A DNA stretch of 64,000 bases. Source: Hemicentrotus pulcherrimus. Taxonomy: Eukaryota > Echinodermata > Echinoidea > Camarodonta > Strongylocentrotidae. Location: the NCBI GenBank assembly GCA_003118195.1, contig BEXV01000019.1, positions 251,736-315,735 on the forward strand, in the 5' to 3' direction. How positions within the stretch are numbered: the stretch's first letter is position 1; each line of letters begins with the position of its first letter. The notes under the pieces are model-generated. The model made no database searches, was not told where the DNA came from, and saw only the letters and a program-made list of their open reading frames with translations. A program made the translations under genes and the position numbers. Shown piece by piece: positions 47,401 to 59,416 of the stretch.

Positions 47401-50400
47401 AATTCTAAACTTTATTCATGTATTTCAACACTGAAGGCGAGAACTATCATGTTTGTGGAAAGGTGTAAATGGACCCAGATCGATATGTAATGGTGGAGAC
47501 TGTTGGTCTTGTGTCAATCAACCTAACCTTCGGACTCGGTCCATCAGTTTACATTAGTTAGAAATGTCTAGGATAACAGACATAGTATCGTTAGATTTTT
47601 TAGAAACAGCGACAAAAGTTTACAACCGAAATATAAGCTTCTCAGTCTGTTTAATAACAGGATTGTTGTTTTCATTCGTCGACAGACAACTCCGGTATCT
47701 AAGGACGTTGTTGTTTAGTCGGTGGTGTTTAGTTGTTTGAGAACAGGGTGGACACTACTTTCACAAGAGTGCATGTCGACCTCCAAGCGTCGCCTTCCCA
47801 TTAGCTCTTACTTATTAAGAAGGCGCACTCTTGCCCCCAAAATGAATGATATAAGAGAACAATATGTGGTTTTCAAAATATTCTCCAATTTCCTCGTGTC
47901 AATTTCATCTTTCATTATTTTGTGATCATTACATTCTTTCGTTGTGGCCGAAACACCATGTTGTGTCTTGCCAATATCAATAATGGACGGACAAAAGAAA
48001 CCGGAATGCCAGAATAGAACATTAATTATTCAGAAAACTAATCAATGGGTACAATAGTGTTTTCTCCTTGGAAATGATTGGAGGTATAATTGATTGGTAC
48101 GAACCAGTTCATGCCTGCGTCATTTTTCAGGACGGCTGCTTCATTTGACCTGATGATGTTGGTGGAAATGTTTGGAGCTGGAGACGAACAAGGGCTTAGC
48201 TAGAAAGATATTTCTATCATTAAAGCATCATTTGCTTTTTGCCTCTTTTCTCCTTTAAAAGTCTTAATACGAAAAATAACCCAGAAAATGGCAACTTAAA
48301 TTTACAGAAAAATGGCAAGATGGGTGGAAGGAATCACACATATCAATATTTATATAAAAGATAATTGTCGGATAAACTAACAACATAATGCACATGAAGC
48401 TCTCTGCAACATAACTATACACTATTTCTTTACACTGTAAAAGCATTTGATGATAACAAATTTCTAATAAATACAAAAAGCAATTGAAATTCTACGTGTG
48501 CATGATGTCTGGTACTCTTTTATACCATTGCTTTTAAACGCATAACAATTTTATTGACAAAACTAGAGATTTACCAATCATATCTAAACACTTTTATTAA
48601 CAATATTTGTATTAAACATACAAAAAGCAATGTTTTAAAAAAAGATTTCCTGTTTTGTATAGTACAGTTGTGTTTATAAGATCTCAATGAAACATCATTC
48701 ATTTCTCAATAGATTTCAATACCAACCTCATTGCGAATATTCAGAAACGATGTCGTAGATTTATACTTCTTCGTCTTTTATCAAGTCGTAATCATAGGGC
48801 CAATTAATCACAATTCTAATTTCTCAATACATTTAAAAAAAACTTCTGCATGAATAATCAATGATTTTTCGATTGTCTATTTGACAGTTTTGTCTAAAAG
48901 GTCCGAAAGTAACATTGTTTGTATCTTAATATAATGACGACCCCCTGTCAATCATTCAATACATTTCTAGTGGTTTCCCATTGATTTCGTTCAAGTCCAT
49001 TGATAAAAAACAAATCAATTTTTAGTACACTTTCTTTTAAAGACATTTCGGTTATTCGTATATGTTTAATATCAAAAGGTGCATAGCAAGCATTTTTTTA
49101 ATTGGGCAGCTCATCCGTAGTTAAATATGATATTCAATATTTTTTTTAATGAATAGTCGACTTTTGATTATATTTCCTTTGCAGCTTTCTATTATAAGTA
49201 TATTTTCAAATATAGTGTCCCTAAAGCGTCCTCCTTCTCTCCAGTCGGATATATTTCCCACTTGTAATGAGGGCATGGGCCAATATATCACAATGTATCT
49301 ACACCGCGGGTTTTCTATATAATTACTGCCAGAGTTTAATGAAAACCTGTCTACCGATTAAAACAGGTCACAGAGGAAACAATAAATATGAGTGAACAGG
49401 TGGATTTAGAACGTGTTGTCATCAATCGACGAGAAAACACGGCGATGTCTGTAGTTATATTTTCATGATTTTCGAACAGAGAAGAACTTTCGACATCAGT
49501 GACAGGGCTGGCAGTGACATCAATCACAATTAGGGGTGAGATTATTCATTTATTGCTCTTTTTTGGGCGCTTGAACTTAGAGAGCTGGATTAAGGAACCA
49601 TTTCATTTCCGCATGGCAAATAAGGTCAAATTAGAAAACAAATTACTGCCCAGCCATGAGCAGGTCATATAGTACAACAAGAGTGGTACTGCACAATGCT
49701 GCAACTTGAATGATGAATATGATTTATCGGGACTGCCCGGGTTTAGGTACATGTCGTCATTTTGTTCGCCATCTCTGGTAAAGCTTCCAAGTTTTAGAAT
49801 TATATGAATTCCCCAAATTAAGAGGCCGGTGAAATTTCATTTCCGGAAGCGAAAGCAATGATATCCCGTAGGGATCAAACTACCCATCAGATGGTAATTA
49901 GAAAGTGGTCTGTTAGAGAATAACCATAAATTCATATATGATTAGAATCCAAAAAAAAAAAACTCTTGAGACTGTTGTCGTCGTGATGGTATTTTACAAT
50001 TCTTTCCTCAATTCAGTGCTCTTTTTCGAACGAGAAATAAACAAATAAATACATTTTAAAAACCCGGGGAACCCGGCCAATGGGTTCCCATTTCGCAAAA
50101 CGCTCACGTTACATTTTAATTGCGACGTATTTCGATGGTTTTTTATGATTAATTATAACCTCATTAAAACACAAAAGCATGATATTACCATAAACGTAAT
50201 TTAAACTAGAAATCATGATTCATAAATCGCTCTGCTAATGAGCCAATGAGTCTACTGCCCTTAAAATCATATGTTTTTAACGTCTGAGTGACATCTTCTT
50301 CTTCTACATATTTAATGAGCAATTAAATGAAAAATTAATGGTTACGCAACTTCAGATTAAAGTTCCTATTTGTGTCCTCCATTAAGAAGTTTTGGCAAAA

Positions 50401-50502
50401 GTTTAAGAAATTTCTCCTCCTGGTTACCCGAAAGATTGACAACCTTTAACTTTCGAATTTTATCGAATAATTGTCTCCATTTCCTTACACATATTTTATA
50501 TT
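41466..50502. other. Nine kilobases with no recognisable gene
   Basis: AT-rich throughout with scattered A/T runs. Open frames reach 85 codons (plus 45641-45898) and none has a recognisable domain or coding composition. One perfect small palindrome, GGGAACCC...GGGTTCCC, lies at 50067-50089. Probably intron or intergenic DNA. Confidence 0.45.
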
Positions 50503-50520
50503 CTCTCTCTCTCTCTCTCC

Positions 50521-50572
<52 letters not shown>
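50503..50572. repeat. Compound (CT)n(AT)n microsatellite
   Basis: About 27 CT units with two interruptions run straight into about seven AT units. Confidence 0.95.
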
Positions 50573-50573
<1 letters not shown>

Positions 50574-51024
50574 ATGTATATAATGTTCATTCAAAGAACG
50601 TTTCATTTTCATTTATCGCATAGTCGTCGCTACCTACACATGATAGGAAACCGTTCACACTGAACCTTTCAACTAAGATCATTAAAATCCAAATCCTGAC
50701 AAAATAATCTGACGCTCTGATTACAATATCTTTCTTGATAAGTGGAAGATACTTTATAAGATTATCCCTGATTATCATCAAATTTCTGAAGATCTTCTCT
50801 GATATCTATTGGGGCAAGGTGATCTCAATTCCTCTCCAAAAAATCTAAGATTCATATTCTAACCCAAATGCATTTTTACCCATTATATATCTTTCTTTTT
50901 TTCCAATCACGCTAGCAAGATCTGATAATCTGGTAATTTCCATACAAATATGTTTTTCAAATTGTAAAGAATTTTGGCTTGCACCCAGTAAAAAAGAATT
51001 GCGTGCTCGATTGAGTAATTTGGA

Positions 51025-51095
51025 AACACGAGGATTTGAACCTGCCATCTAAACACTTGCCGGGCAGCGATTCTACCACCAGGCACCAGGTCAAC
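51025..51095 (-). mobile_element. tRNA-derived SINE head
   Basis: Minus-strand B box GGTTCAAATCC (plus coordinates 51032-51042) with an A-box-like GGTGCCTGGTGG about 35 bases upstream. No clear SINE tail follows, so this may be a head-only copy or a tRNA pseudogene. It lies about 20 bp from the minisatellite-filled element at 51114. Confidence 0.65.
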
Positions 51096-51105
51096 GCAGG
51101 TCCAT

Positions 51106-51113
51106 GGCACAGT
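51106..51113 (+). repeat. 8-bp flanking duplication (left)
   Basis: GGCACAGT, identical to 51840-51847, directly adjoining the minisatellite-filled element. Confidence 0.75.
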
Positions 51114-51839
51114 GGGTCAGTGTCGCTATTCATAAGGACAACTATTCATAAGGTCCGCTGTTCATAAGGTCCACTATTCATAAGGACCGCTATTCATAAG
51201 GTCAGCTTTTCATAATTGGAGAAAAGGGTCATTATTCATAAGGGTCATTATTCGTAAGGACCGCTATTCATAATCAAAGAAGAGGGTCGGTATTCATAAT
51301 ATTAGAAGAGGGTCGCTATTCATAATACGAAATCGTGGTCGTTATTCATAAGGGTCCCTATTCATAATATTACAAAAGGGTCGGTATTCCTAACACAGAA
51401 AGAGGGTTGCTATTCATAATACAAAAAAAAGGGTCGCTATTCATAATACGAAATGAGGGTCGCTATTCATAATGCAAAATGAGGGTCGCTTTTCATAAGG
51501 GTTATTGTTCGTAAGGTTCATTATTCATAATACGACTTGAGGGTCGCTATTCATAACAGGAGAAGAGGTTCGCTATTCATAATACGAAATGAGGGTCGCT
51601 ATTCATAACATGATAAGGGGGTCGCTATTCATAATACGAAATGAGGGTCGCTATTCATAATAGGAGAAGAGGGTCACAATTCATAATAAAAAATGAGGGT
51701 CGCTATTCATAATAGGAGAAGAGGGTCGCTTTTCATAATAGGAGAAGAGGGTCGCTATTCATAAAAGAAGAGGGCAATTTCCACGTTATGAATAGCGGTC
51801 CTTATGAATAGCGGCTCTTTTTAATAGCGAATAGACCCC
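51114..51839. mobile_element. Minisatellite-filled TIR element with 8-bp flanking duplication
   Basis: 726 bp. The left end GGGTCAGTGTCGCTATT and the right end (opposite strand) GGGGTCTATTCGCTATT form short inverted termini. The flanks carry GGCACAGT on both sides. The interior is a degenerate tandem array with 22 exact ATTCATA words and about seven variants. The first part uses a 16-17 base unit (GGTCCGCTATTCATAA type). The rest uses a 26-base unit, GGGTCGCTATTCATAA plus a 10-base linker (TACGAAATGA or TAGGAGAAGA). The last two units (51785-51813) are inverted (TTATGAATAGCGG). An 8-bp duplication fits hAT-like insertion, but the GGGTC tips are not a standard hAT end. No coding capacity. Confidence 0.75.
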
Positions 51840-51847
51840 GGCACAGT
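51840..51847 (+). repeat. 8-bp flanking duplication (right)
   Basis: GGCACAGT; see 51106-51113. Confidence 0.75.
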
Positions 51848-52854
51848 CATGATGAATTGGAAACAAATATCTCGGCTCTCTATTGAATTCGGCTTTTCAA
51901 GAAGAGTTTATATCTTTCTGTAAATTTGAGAAATAAACGGTCCTGTCTTTTTAAAAGATATCAAGAATATTTCCCTATAGAACGGGTATGTGTGTAAATA
52001 TGTTGGGGTGGGTTACGAATACAAGAATTTCCAGCTTCGAAAATTTTGTGAGAAAGCAAATGTTCAACATGTATCATCCAAATATAATTAGAGGAAACTT
52101 GCAATGACACCATCTTACTTCCCAAATATAAAATGGCAGGTACTCAAATATAATGTGGCAGATTTTTATTTATATGAAATCAATAAAAAAAAGTGGAAAG
52201 GTGCAAGTAAACAAAACAAATAACAACATTGAAATTAAGTAAAAATGGGAAGACTGAAGAAAAAATATATATCTATTTATATATAAATATGATAAACCTG
52301 TATCAGAAAATACCAGAATGAAACGTGACGTACCAATGGAAACAATACACATATCTAAATATATATAACTCAAATAAATATAACAGGTCAAACAGAATAT
52401 ACCAACATGAAACATGATGTGCAGTTGCCAAGACTAAAACTGAACAGAATATGATGTTAATTGAACGAGGAAATGCCAAAAATGAAACGTGGCGTCCAAA
52501 TGGAAAGTTACACAGATTTCTGTGGTCAGAGGGAATCTTCTGTTCGGTAAAATGACAGAATTCATCATGCAATTCAGCATGTTCCGAACGACATTAATTT
52601 CATTTATTTGAAAGAACATAGAAGAAGAGGTTCCTTTCTCAAAATGTACTTATGATTTGTAAGCAAAACCGTCACTATGTCACGATAACAAAAAGCTTAT
52701 GCTTGATATCAGATGAATATTACGTTACATCATTATGAGACTACCATGATAGTAATCTCATAATAATGATGATAATACCAAATGATTAAAATAATGATAA
52801 TTATGACAATTCTTGTTTAGTTTAACCAGGGAACCATCATCAGTATAATACTGT
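51848..52854. other. Unannotated AT-rich stretch
   Basis: Many A-runs and (AT)-rich patches; open frames up to 89 codons on the minus strand are hydrophobic translations of them. ATGATAATNN-type trinucleotide patches lie near 52760-52800. Confidence 0.4.
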
Positions 52855-52985
52855 GCTTCATGAAGGCCATGCCCTCGCAATTGTCGGGTACCCTTTTACA
52901 CTTCGATGGAGATTGGGACATGAGGATTAATGTATCATCAAAGGCCGTTACTACCGGGTTAGGATTCGATCCCTCAACCCTTATA
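52855..52985 (-). mobile_element. tRNA-derived SINE copy
   Basis: Minus-strand B box GGGATCGAATCC (plus 52962-52973). The tail is CCTTTGATGATACATTAATC, CTCATGTCCCAATCTCCATC and AAAAGGGTACCCGACAATTG. Same superfamily as the copies at 29665 and 41296; the head beyond the B box is eroded. Confidence 0.7.
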
Positions 52986-55900
52986 TTAAGTGTCAAATCA
53001 ATATAACACTATAATACAACATCACATCACTCTACCTAGAATGAAGATTTATTTCGAGACAAAACTTCTTGTTCTCGATGCTTTGAGGAATACGTTGAAA
53101 GCTAATTAATTTTATGGTTCGATTTCGTCCCTTTATTACTCGGAGACGCCAACGTATCTTACTTCGGGTAGGTCTATTTTTATGGAACATAAAATTAAGA
53201 CTTACTTACTTAAGAGTAATGGTCTATGTCAAAAGGCATGGCATGAGAGAGCACCCGTTGCCACTTGTACCGGAGGCGACCAATGCTTTTGTAATTAACA
53301 GATTGCATCTTCTTTTACGACTGCTGCAGGCGTATGCGCTTATGCACAACACCATATTACTGTTGATTTAATCACCGCTGGTCATGAAATACAGAAAACG
53401 GGTTACTCTGTATAAGAGTTACAGGGTTAATTCCTCATGACTCATTACTACTGACAAAGCTTTCAAATCTCCAGGTCCGGACCGATTCTTATTTTTGTTC
53501 TAATAGCAAGAAATGCAATAAGCCCGAGGAGATATGTCTATTAGTTGATTAGGCTCGTTCGTAAGTGATTTATCAAAGCAAGATCACATTTGAGAGATCG
53601 TAAATAGACGACGTATTCTTAACATATTTGAACGCTGGTTATAAAGCATAAGCAAAATGTAATCTTAATTATCTAAACACGATACACTTTTGTTCATTAG
53701 ACCAGAATTTTCATTTTATCTGGAAAAAAATATATTTCTTTTGGTTTCGCACTGGTTTCGGAGTGTAAACTGGTCAAGATACTGCAAAAACTCCTTGCTC
53801 CGCGTTCATCCCAAAGATAGAACTGATTTTTAGTTTATGAAAAGCAACATTTCTGGAGAGTTTTCGATTGTCTCCAACACATTTGAAAACCCTGATAAGG
53901 AAATGCATTTAGGCATATCTCGTGCAGTGTGTCTAGGTCAAGTCTGGCTCCTCAGGTACAAAAAACTGTTTAGTAAAATATTCAAATTGATGGATGTTTT
54001 TTTCCCGGGGACCTAGTGACGATTTATGCCATTAATCTGTTATTAATGAATGAACTACAATACTCGCAGCCCAGACTGCATATATTACTTGTTTCTAAGT
54101 CGGGGAAGCATCGGGCCATATTTCAGGTTGTCAAGATCAACCCTTGTTTCAAAAGTATACATTAAATTTGAATGTTTTAGTAAACCGGTATATTCGACCT
54201 CTCCTCCCGGAAGCCTCTATCCGTTATCGTGTTACGGATACGCCAGAGATCCCAACACTGGGACAAAGAGCTGTCCCAGGTTTGTTAGGGTTTAAAAGGT
54301 CGGGGTAGCAACTTACCTCACTAAAGATCTACTGTGAAACTGCACCTAAAGTAATTGCACATACCTAATGTGACAGTCATCCATACGAACAAATTTGATG
54401 CATGCGCTGTAGGTTCTTTTTAGAGACTTCAATCTTGTTAGATCTCGTTTAACTGTTCGAATTCGAAGACACCTTTATCTAATTAGCATGTGACACGAGG
54501 GGGAAAAAGTGTCGCAGGAGTTCCATTAGTACCATAAAAATTATCGAGGAAAAACTGGGTAGATGCTTGTACGTATGGTGGACAGGAGATGGCCGAATCA
54601 GGGAAAGTTTGTAATATTCTATATCATCGCCTACTAGACTAAACGATTAAATGTACCACTAAACACACAACGTTCCTTCTTATTCAGTTAAACTTGATCA
54701 TTTGGTCCAAGATCGCGTTTAAGAAATTTTATTTTAAACCTTAGATTCTAACTTGTTAAACCCGATTTTGAACTCAAGATAATGCCAGGCGTCGGGACTG
54801 AATTTCAGCAAAATACGGGGTATTCTTTTTTCTTCCGCCTCATACAATATGATAAGAAACATTTATAAGCTCAAATAATGGATATCAATTACTCGGAAGG
54901 GCGTTGGTACTGGTACGTTGTAATAGTTTTGCGAACCGCGCCATGACGGCATCATGTACAAATCGTGGGGGCGGACGTCTGACCCATTTCAGGACCGAGC
55001 CAGACTATCTCGTCAATCCCAGCTTTTATCGACACCAGCTTAGAGCACGCCAGATAACCGATGTAGACAGCTAATGTGGGTATTATGTTTCAGATGCACG
55101 GTGATGGGCCGGATCAGAAAGGAGTGTATTTACACGAACGACAGCCTTGCTCACCAAACATCACTCACAATCTCCACTGCTGTCATGGCAACGATGGCAA
55201 ATCGATAGCGCCGTGACTCAATTGTCTGCGCCTGGTACCGGCATTCCAAGATTGATATTCAAGCGCAATTGTTTGATTTGAAATCTCGTAAGCACTAGAT
55301 GGTCTCTTTAATGCGCTAATTGATAATTCTTGGCCAACATTGTTCGAACGGAGGAAAGAAAATACACTGCCTTTTCGTCATTATGGTAATTGCTAAGATT
55401 AACCAACTCCATTTGCTTAATGAGTTCATTTTGTATGGCCAAACTATCGTATTGAAAGTTGTGACAAGCACATGATATAAGCGTACGCTAGCGCGTTCAT
55501 AGGTTAAAATCATGTAGCTCCAAATAGTTCCCTGGTTCCCTCCCACGCACAATCTCTATAAGAGGGAACCATTCTGAAGCTCCATGAAATAACTGCCCAA
55601 TCAAAAGCGACGTCCATTTTCGTCACTCTTCGTAAATAGCCGAGCTCTTGGTACTGATATCATGCACTCAAAACACCTTAGTTCATATTCTACCACTTCA
55701 GTAAATTCAACGCCGGGTCCCAAATCATGTTTAAATAACTCCTAGTGCGCTTTACCTGCCACAGTCGACGTTTGTCACCGTTACACCTTTTATGAAACAT
55801 GATACTCTCAAAACATTGTGGAATTCTAGCGCTTCAATCCGTAACGAATTTGGAGTACGCGTGTAATACGCATGAGGTGTCATTTCGCTTGCGTTCTAAC

Positions 55901-57045
55901 CTGCACTGATATTTACCGATACACCGTATTAAATTCAACTCGGTGTTTCGGCTATCTATTTAGCAATCAATGTTTTTTTACGATGTCATCCTCGCTAGGC
56001 GCTCAAAGACCGCGATTGTCAAATGACGCATTCCCGCATCAAGCAAAGGGCGCCTGGTGTAAAAGTGGCTTCCTTTGTTTAATTTCACTTAAGACCATAA
56101 TAAAACACAGCGTTGGCAATCAATTTAAATCAAATATGTGTCTTCCAGTCTGGCATGTGACCACAAACCGTGTTATAGCAGGTGATAATTTTAGGGGGAA
56201 CTAACGTACAGTTACTGCATTGATTTGGAATCGAACTTAGGCCAAGCTCTGTACATTGAACCACAAATGAACTTTAAAGCGTGATAGTTGTCTCCCCATT
56301 TCTGAAACATTCTTCCACAAATATACGTAAAACGCCCAAAAATAATTGTTTATGGGAGAATTTTTTGTCGCGACTCTTTGTCGTCTCGAAGCCGGCCACA
56401 ACTTTGGACCAATAACTGTTTGAAGCGTGGAAACACTATGAAAGATATAAGAGAATGAATCAACATAAAAGATACAAAAAATCTGCGACATAAAAATAGA
56501 CAACCTGATTAATCAATAAAAGCAAAGTCGATCTGCTTTGTAATCAAATTTAGTATGGTTTATCAGCGCCAGTCCAACCACAAATTCATAGTCAGTACAC
56601 GGTTTCTTTTTTGAAATCATAAAAAAAGCTACAAGCTACATTGCCAGGCACGGTTTCAAATCCAAATGCTGTTATAGATACCTTCTACTTTTGGCAAAAG
56701 TTTTTAATAAATTTTGTGTCTAGACGTAAATGATTTTGACCAATTTATCTCTCTAATCTCCCTTTTGGTTATCATATTGATTGAATAATTTGGAAATGCA
56801 ACAAGATTGAGAGAAGAAGAGAGTTTGTTTATCGGATTGTGGGCGGTAAAAATGTGCAGTAGTGGGCTTTGGAAAGGATGTAAGAGACACATTATTACTT
56901 CATATATCTAATTTAGAAGATTATACCCGCAAGTCATTATAAGTCAATTAATCGTTCGTGACGACGATTTGTTAGTCCTTCCGTGCCCAATCTACATGTA
57001 TAAACCTAAATCTTTAGGGTAGCGTATTGAAGTAATATTCCTATC
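52986..57045. other. Four kilobases with no recognisable gene
   Basis: Open frames reach 110 codons (plus 55872-56204). Locally GC-richer parts (54950-55260) show no domain, splice pattern or repeat that I can support. Confidence 0.4.
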
Positions 57046-57252
57046 GGATAACCACCCCCAGTCAACGACCCCCTAGGACATTTACCCCCTAGGGCAATCA
57101 CCCTCTGGCACGACTACCCCCTGGAACAATTACTCACCCGAACAAATCCCCCCCCCCAGGGACTACCCCCTAGGACAACTACCACCGGGCAACTACTCCC
57201 TAGGACAACTACCCCCTAGGACAACTACCCCCCCCCCCACCGGACAACTACC
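57046..57252. repeat. Minisatellite, unit about CCCCCTAGGACAACTA
   Basis: About twelve units of 15-17 bases, variants of ACAACTACCCCCTAGG, with two long C runs (57150-57159 and 57229-57238). The words GGACAACTACC and CTAGGGCAATCACC recall the array at 31085-31863. No inverted ends were found. Confidence 0.85.
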
Positions 57253-59024
57253 TATGCTTACTCTTATGTCATACCATGCCATGTAGCTGGTATACTAATA
57301 TTATGGTACACAGTCATGTATTATTATAGAAGATGTTGGCTTGGTTAAACATTCAGTGCTTGCTAAGAACGCAATTTCCGATAAGATGATATCATCTTTT
57401 TCCCGTTATCAAAGAATATTCTTTTGTTTAAACATGTTTATTACTTTTTTAAATAAATTAGTTTTGTTGGATAAAAAGTTTGAACGAGAAGGAGAGAGAG
57501 ATAGAGGGGTAAAAAAAGATGGTAACGGATCCAGTGGATAAGATGGGGGAGAGAGAAACATTATATACACACCCAAGCCCACCCAAAACACATTCAGTGC
57601 CACGGATTCCCTTATCTCATCAAAAGTTGAAAACGCTTCTTTACCTTAAAAAAAAAAAAAAAGAAAATGACTACTTTTTGTCAGTTGTTTTTGTTTTACC
57701 GTATTGAACGTAAAATAGCAAGGAGAGCTCGTAAAAAACAAAAACAAATAAACAAACAAAAACTGCGTGACAAAGGGGATGTTCAATACGCACAAAACAT
57801 GTTAACTCCGAAGTTGAATTCCACAAATTTCTTGCAAATCGAATATATACCTTTAGGCTGTTTTCGAGTCGAATCAATCTAAGCGAAGAACGTGAAGGGG
57901 GAAAATGCAAAGGCAATTACAACAGCAGAAAGCAAGAAAGCCAGAACGGTTCTATGCAGACTTCATCCTATGAGCATAAAATAATTGGATTTTGGATACC
58001 GGACTGGATGTTTTCCCACGAGAGTGTATCATTTTACCTCCATGCAAAACTACAATAAAACTTGCAGTGTTGCAAAGAAACAAATATGTTCATTTCCGAA
58101 GTGTGGTAAAGGCAAATCGTTAGAAAGTTCTATATCAGCGTCTTAGGTATCTACTGTATCATTAGGATATACAATGTTATGCATGTCTGTAAGCCCACGT
58201 GGGCAGAATCGCAGAGTTATTAGTGCTATTGATCTTGGCGCCTAGAAATAAACCAGATCCTAATCTGGCAAATAAACATACTGTTCTTTATAGGATTTTA
58301 GGACAAAATTTGCTTAACAGAAAATTGACGCACCAGGGAAAACAACAAAACAACAAAACAACAAAAAATAAAAATGCTTAAGAAGATAAACAAATTATCG
58401 AAATTCTTACGCACAATTGCAAAGAAGCGAAGCCCGATGACACCTCTCGAGAATAGAATATATAAAAAATAATTTCAATCAAATGGATGCAAAGTGTCCA
58501 AGTTCCCTGTTACAAATGAAAAAATTAACAATAATACAAGTTTATGCATTGATGGACTAATAAAAGAAAGTCTTTATGTATCAAGTTTATATTGCCATCG
58601 GCACACACTTTTCCAAATACATGTACATGAATATAAAAACAATCACATGTTCTTCCAGAAATGTCTATTTTTAACGATTTAGGGTGTATGTTTTAGTATT
58701 TATCAATAAACTAATGTAAAACTTTGGCACTGCTGACAGGAGGAAAAATACCTATCCAAGATATTTAAAATTCCAAAGGTGCAAGTTTAAATCCTGTTTA
58801 ATAATTTGTTTACCATTATACAATTCCTCCTATCTATATTATGGCTCAAATATATAAACAAATCCTCTGTACGACCATGTGTTATGGCTCAAGGCATGGG
58901 CACACAGAGGATTTTTTTTTATGTTGGGGACCGGGGGGGGGGATTCAATGGATTATTGAAAATGTATTGCATTTTCTTTGTGTGTTTTTTTTATTTGTGG
59001 GAACTGCCCCCTACCCAAGCCCCC
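57253..59024. other. Unannotated stretch
   Basis: Includes an A13 run near 57650, an (AACA)n patch at 58338-58375 and a G10 run near 58932-58941. No gene signal. Confidence 0.4.
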
Positions 59025-59150
59025 GCTGCGTACAGTAATGGTTCAGTGGCAAAGCAATGGCCTAGCAACTGTGAGGCCCCAGGATCAAAAACTTGTCGAT
59101 GTGCTATATAAGAGCCCTTTTGTTGGGCATTAATCCTAATTTACTGTCAT
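59025..59150 (+). mobile_element. tRNA-derived SINE copy (diverged)
   Basis: A box TGGTTCAGTGG (59039-59049), a degraded B box GGATCAAAAAC (59082-59092) and a tail with TTGTTGGGCATTAATCCTAA. Spacing fits a tRNA head; the sequence is too decayed to be a functional tRNA. Confidence 0.6.
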
Positions 59151-59179
59151 TTATGACTAAAGGGCGTAGGTCCCCTAGA

Positions 59180-59338
59180 TGTCCAAATTTCGAAAACATA
59201 TTCAATATGTTAAGTATTGGCTGACATATGACCATCTGATTAAATAAAACACTGAGTTCCTTTGGGGAGTATATTTATTCAGATGGTCATATCTTAGCCA
59301 ATACTTAGCATATTCAATTGGTTTTCAGCATTTGGACA
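59180..59338. repeat. Long hairpin with 67-bp arms
   Basis: The arms 59180-59246 and 59272-59338 are about 85% complementary. Shared words: TGTCCAAAT, GAAAAC, AAGTATTGGCT, ATATGACCATCTGA. The loop is 25 bp. Probably a small foldback MITE. Confidence 0.8.
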
Positions 59339-59416
59339 TTATTTTTAATGCTCTTTCGGAAAATTAAGAAAAAAATGAGAATTTCTCAAATTTGATTTTT
59401 ATGACGTCACAGCTTC

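Noticed and set aside
51114..51839. CRISPR-like repeat-spacer appearance
   Set aside because: Units are degenerate, linkers are near-identical to each other rather than unique spacers, there are no cas genes, and the genome is animal. An element with a flanking duplication explains it better.
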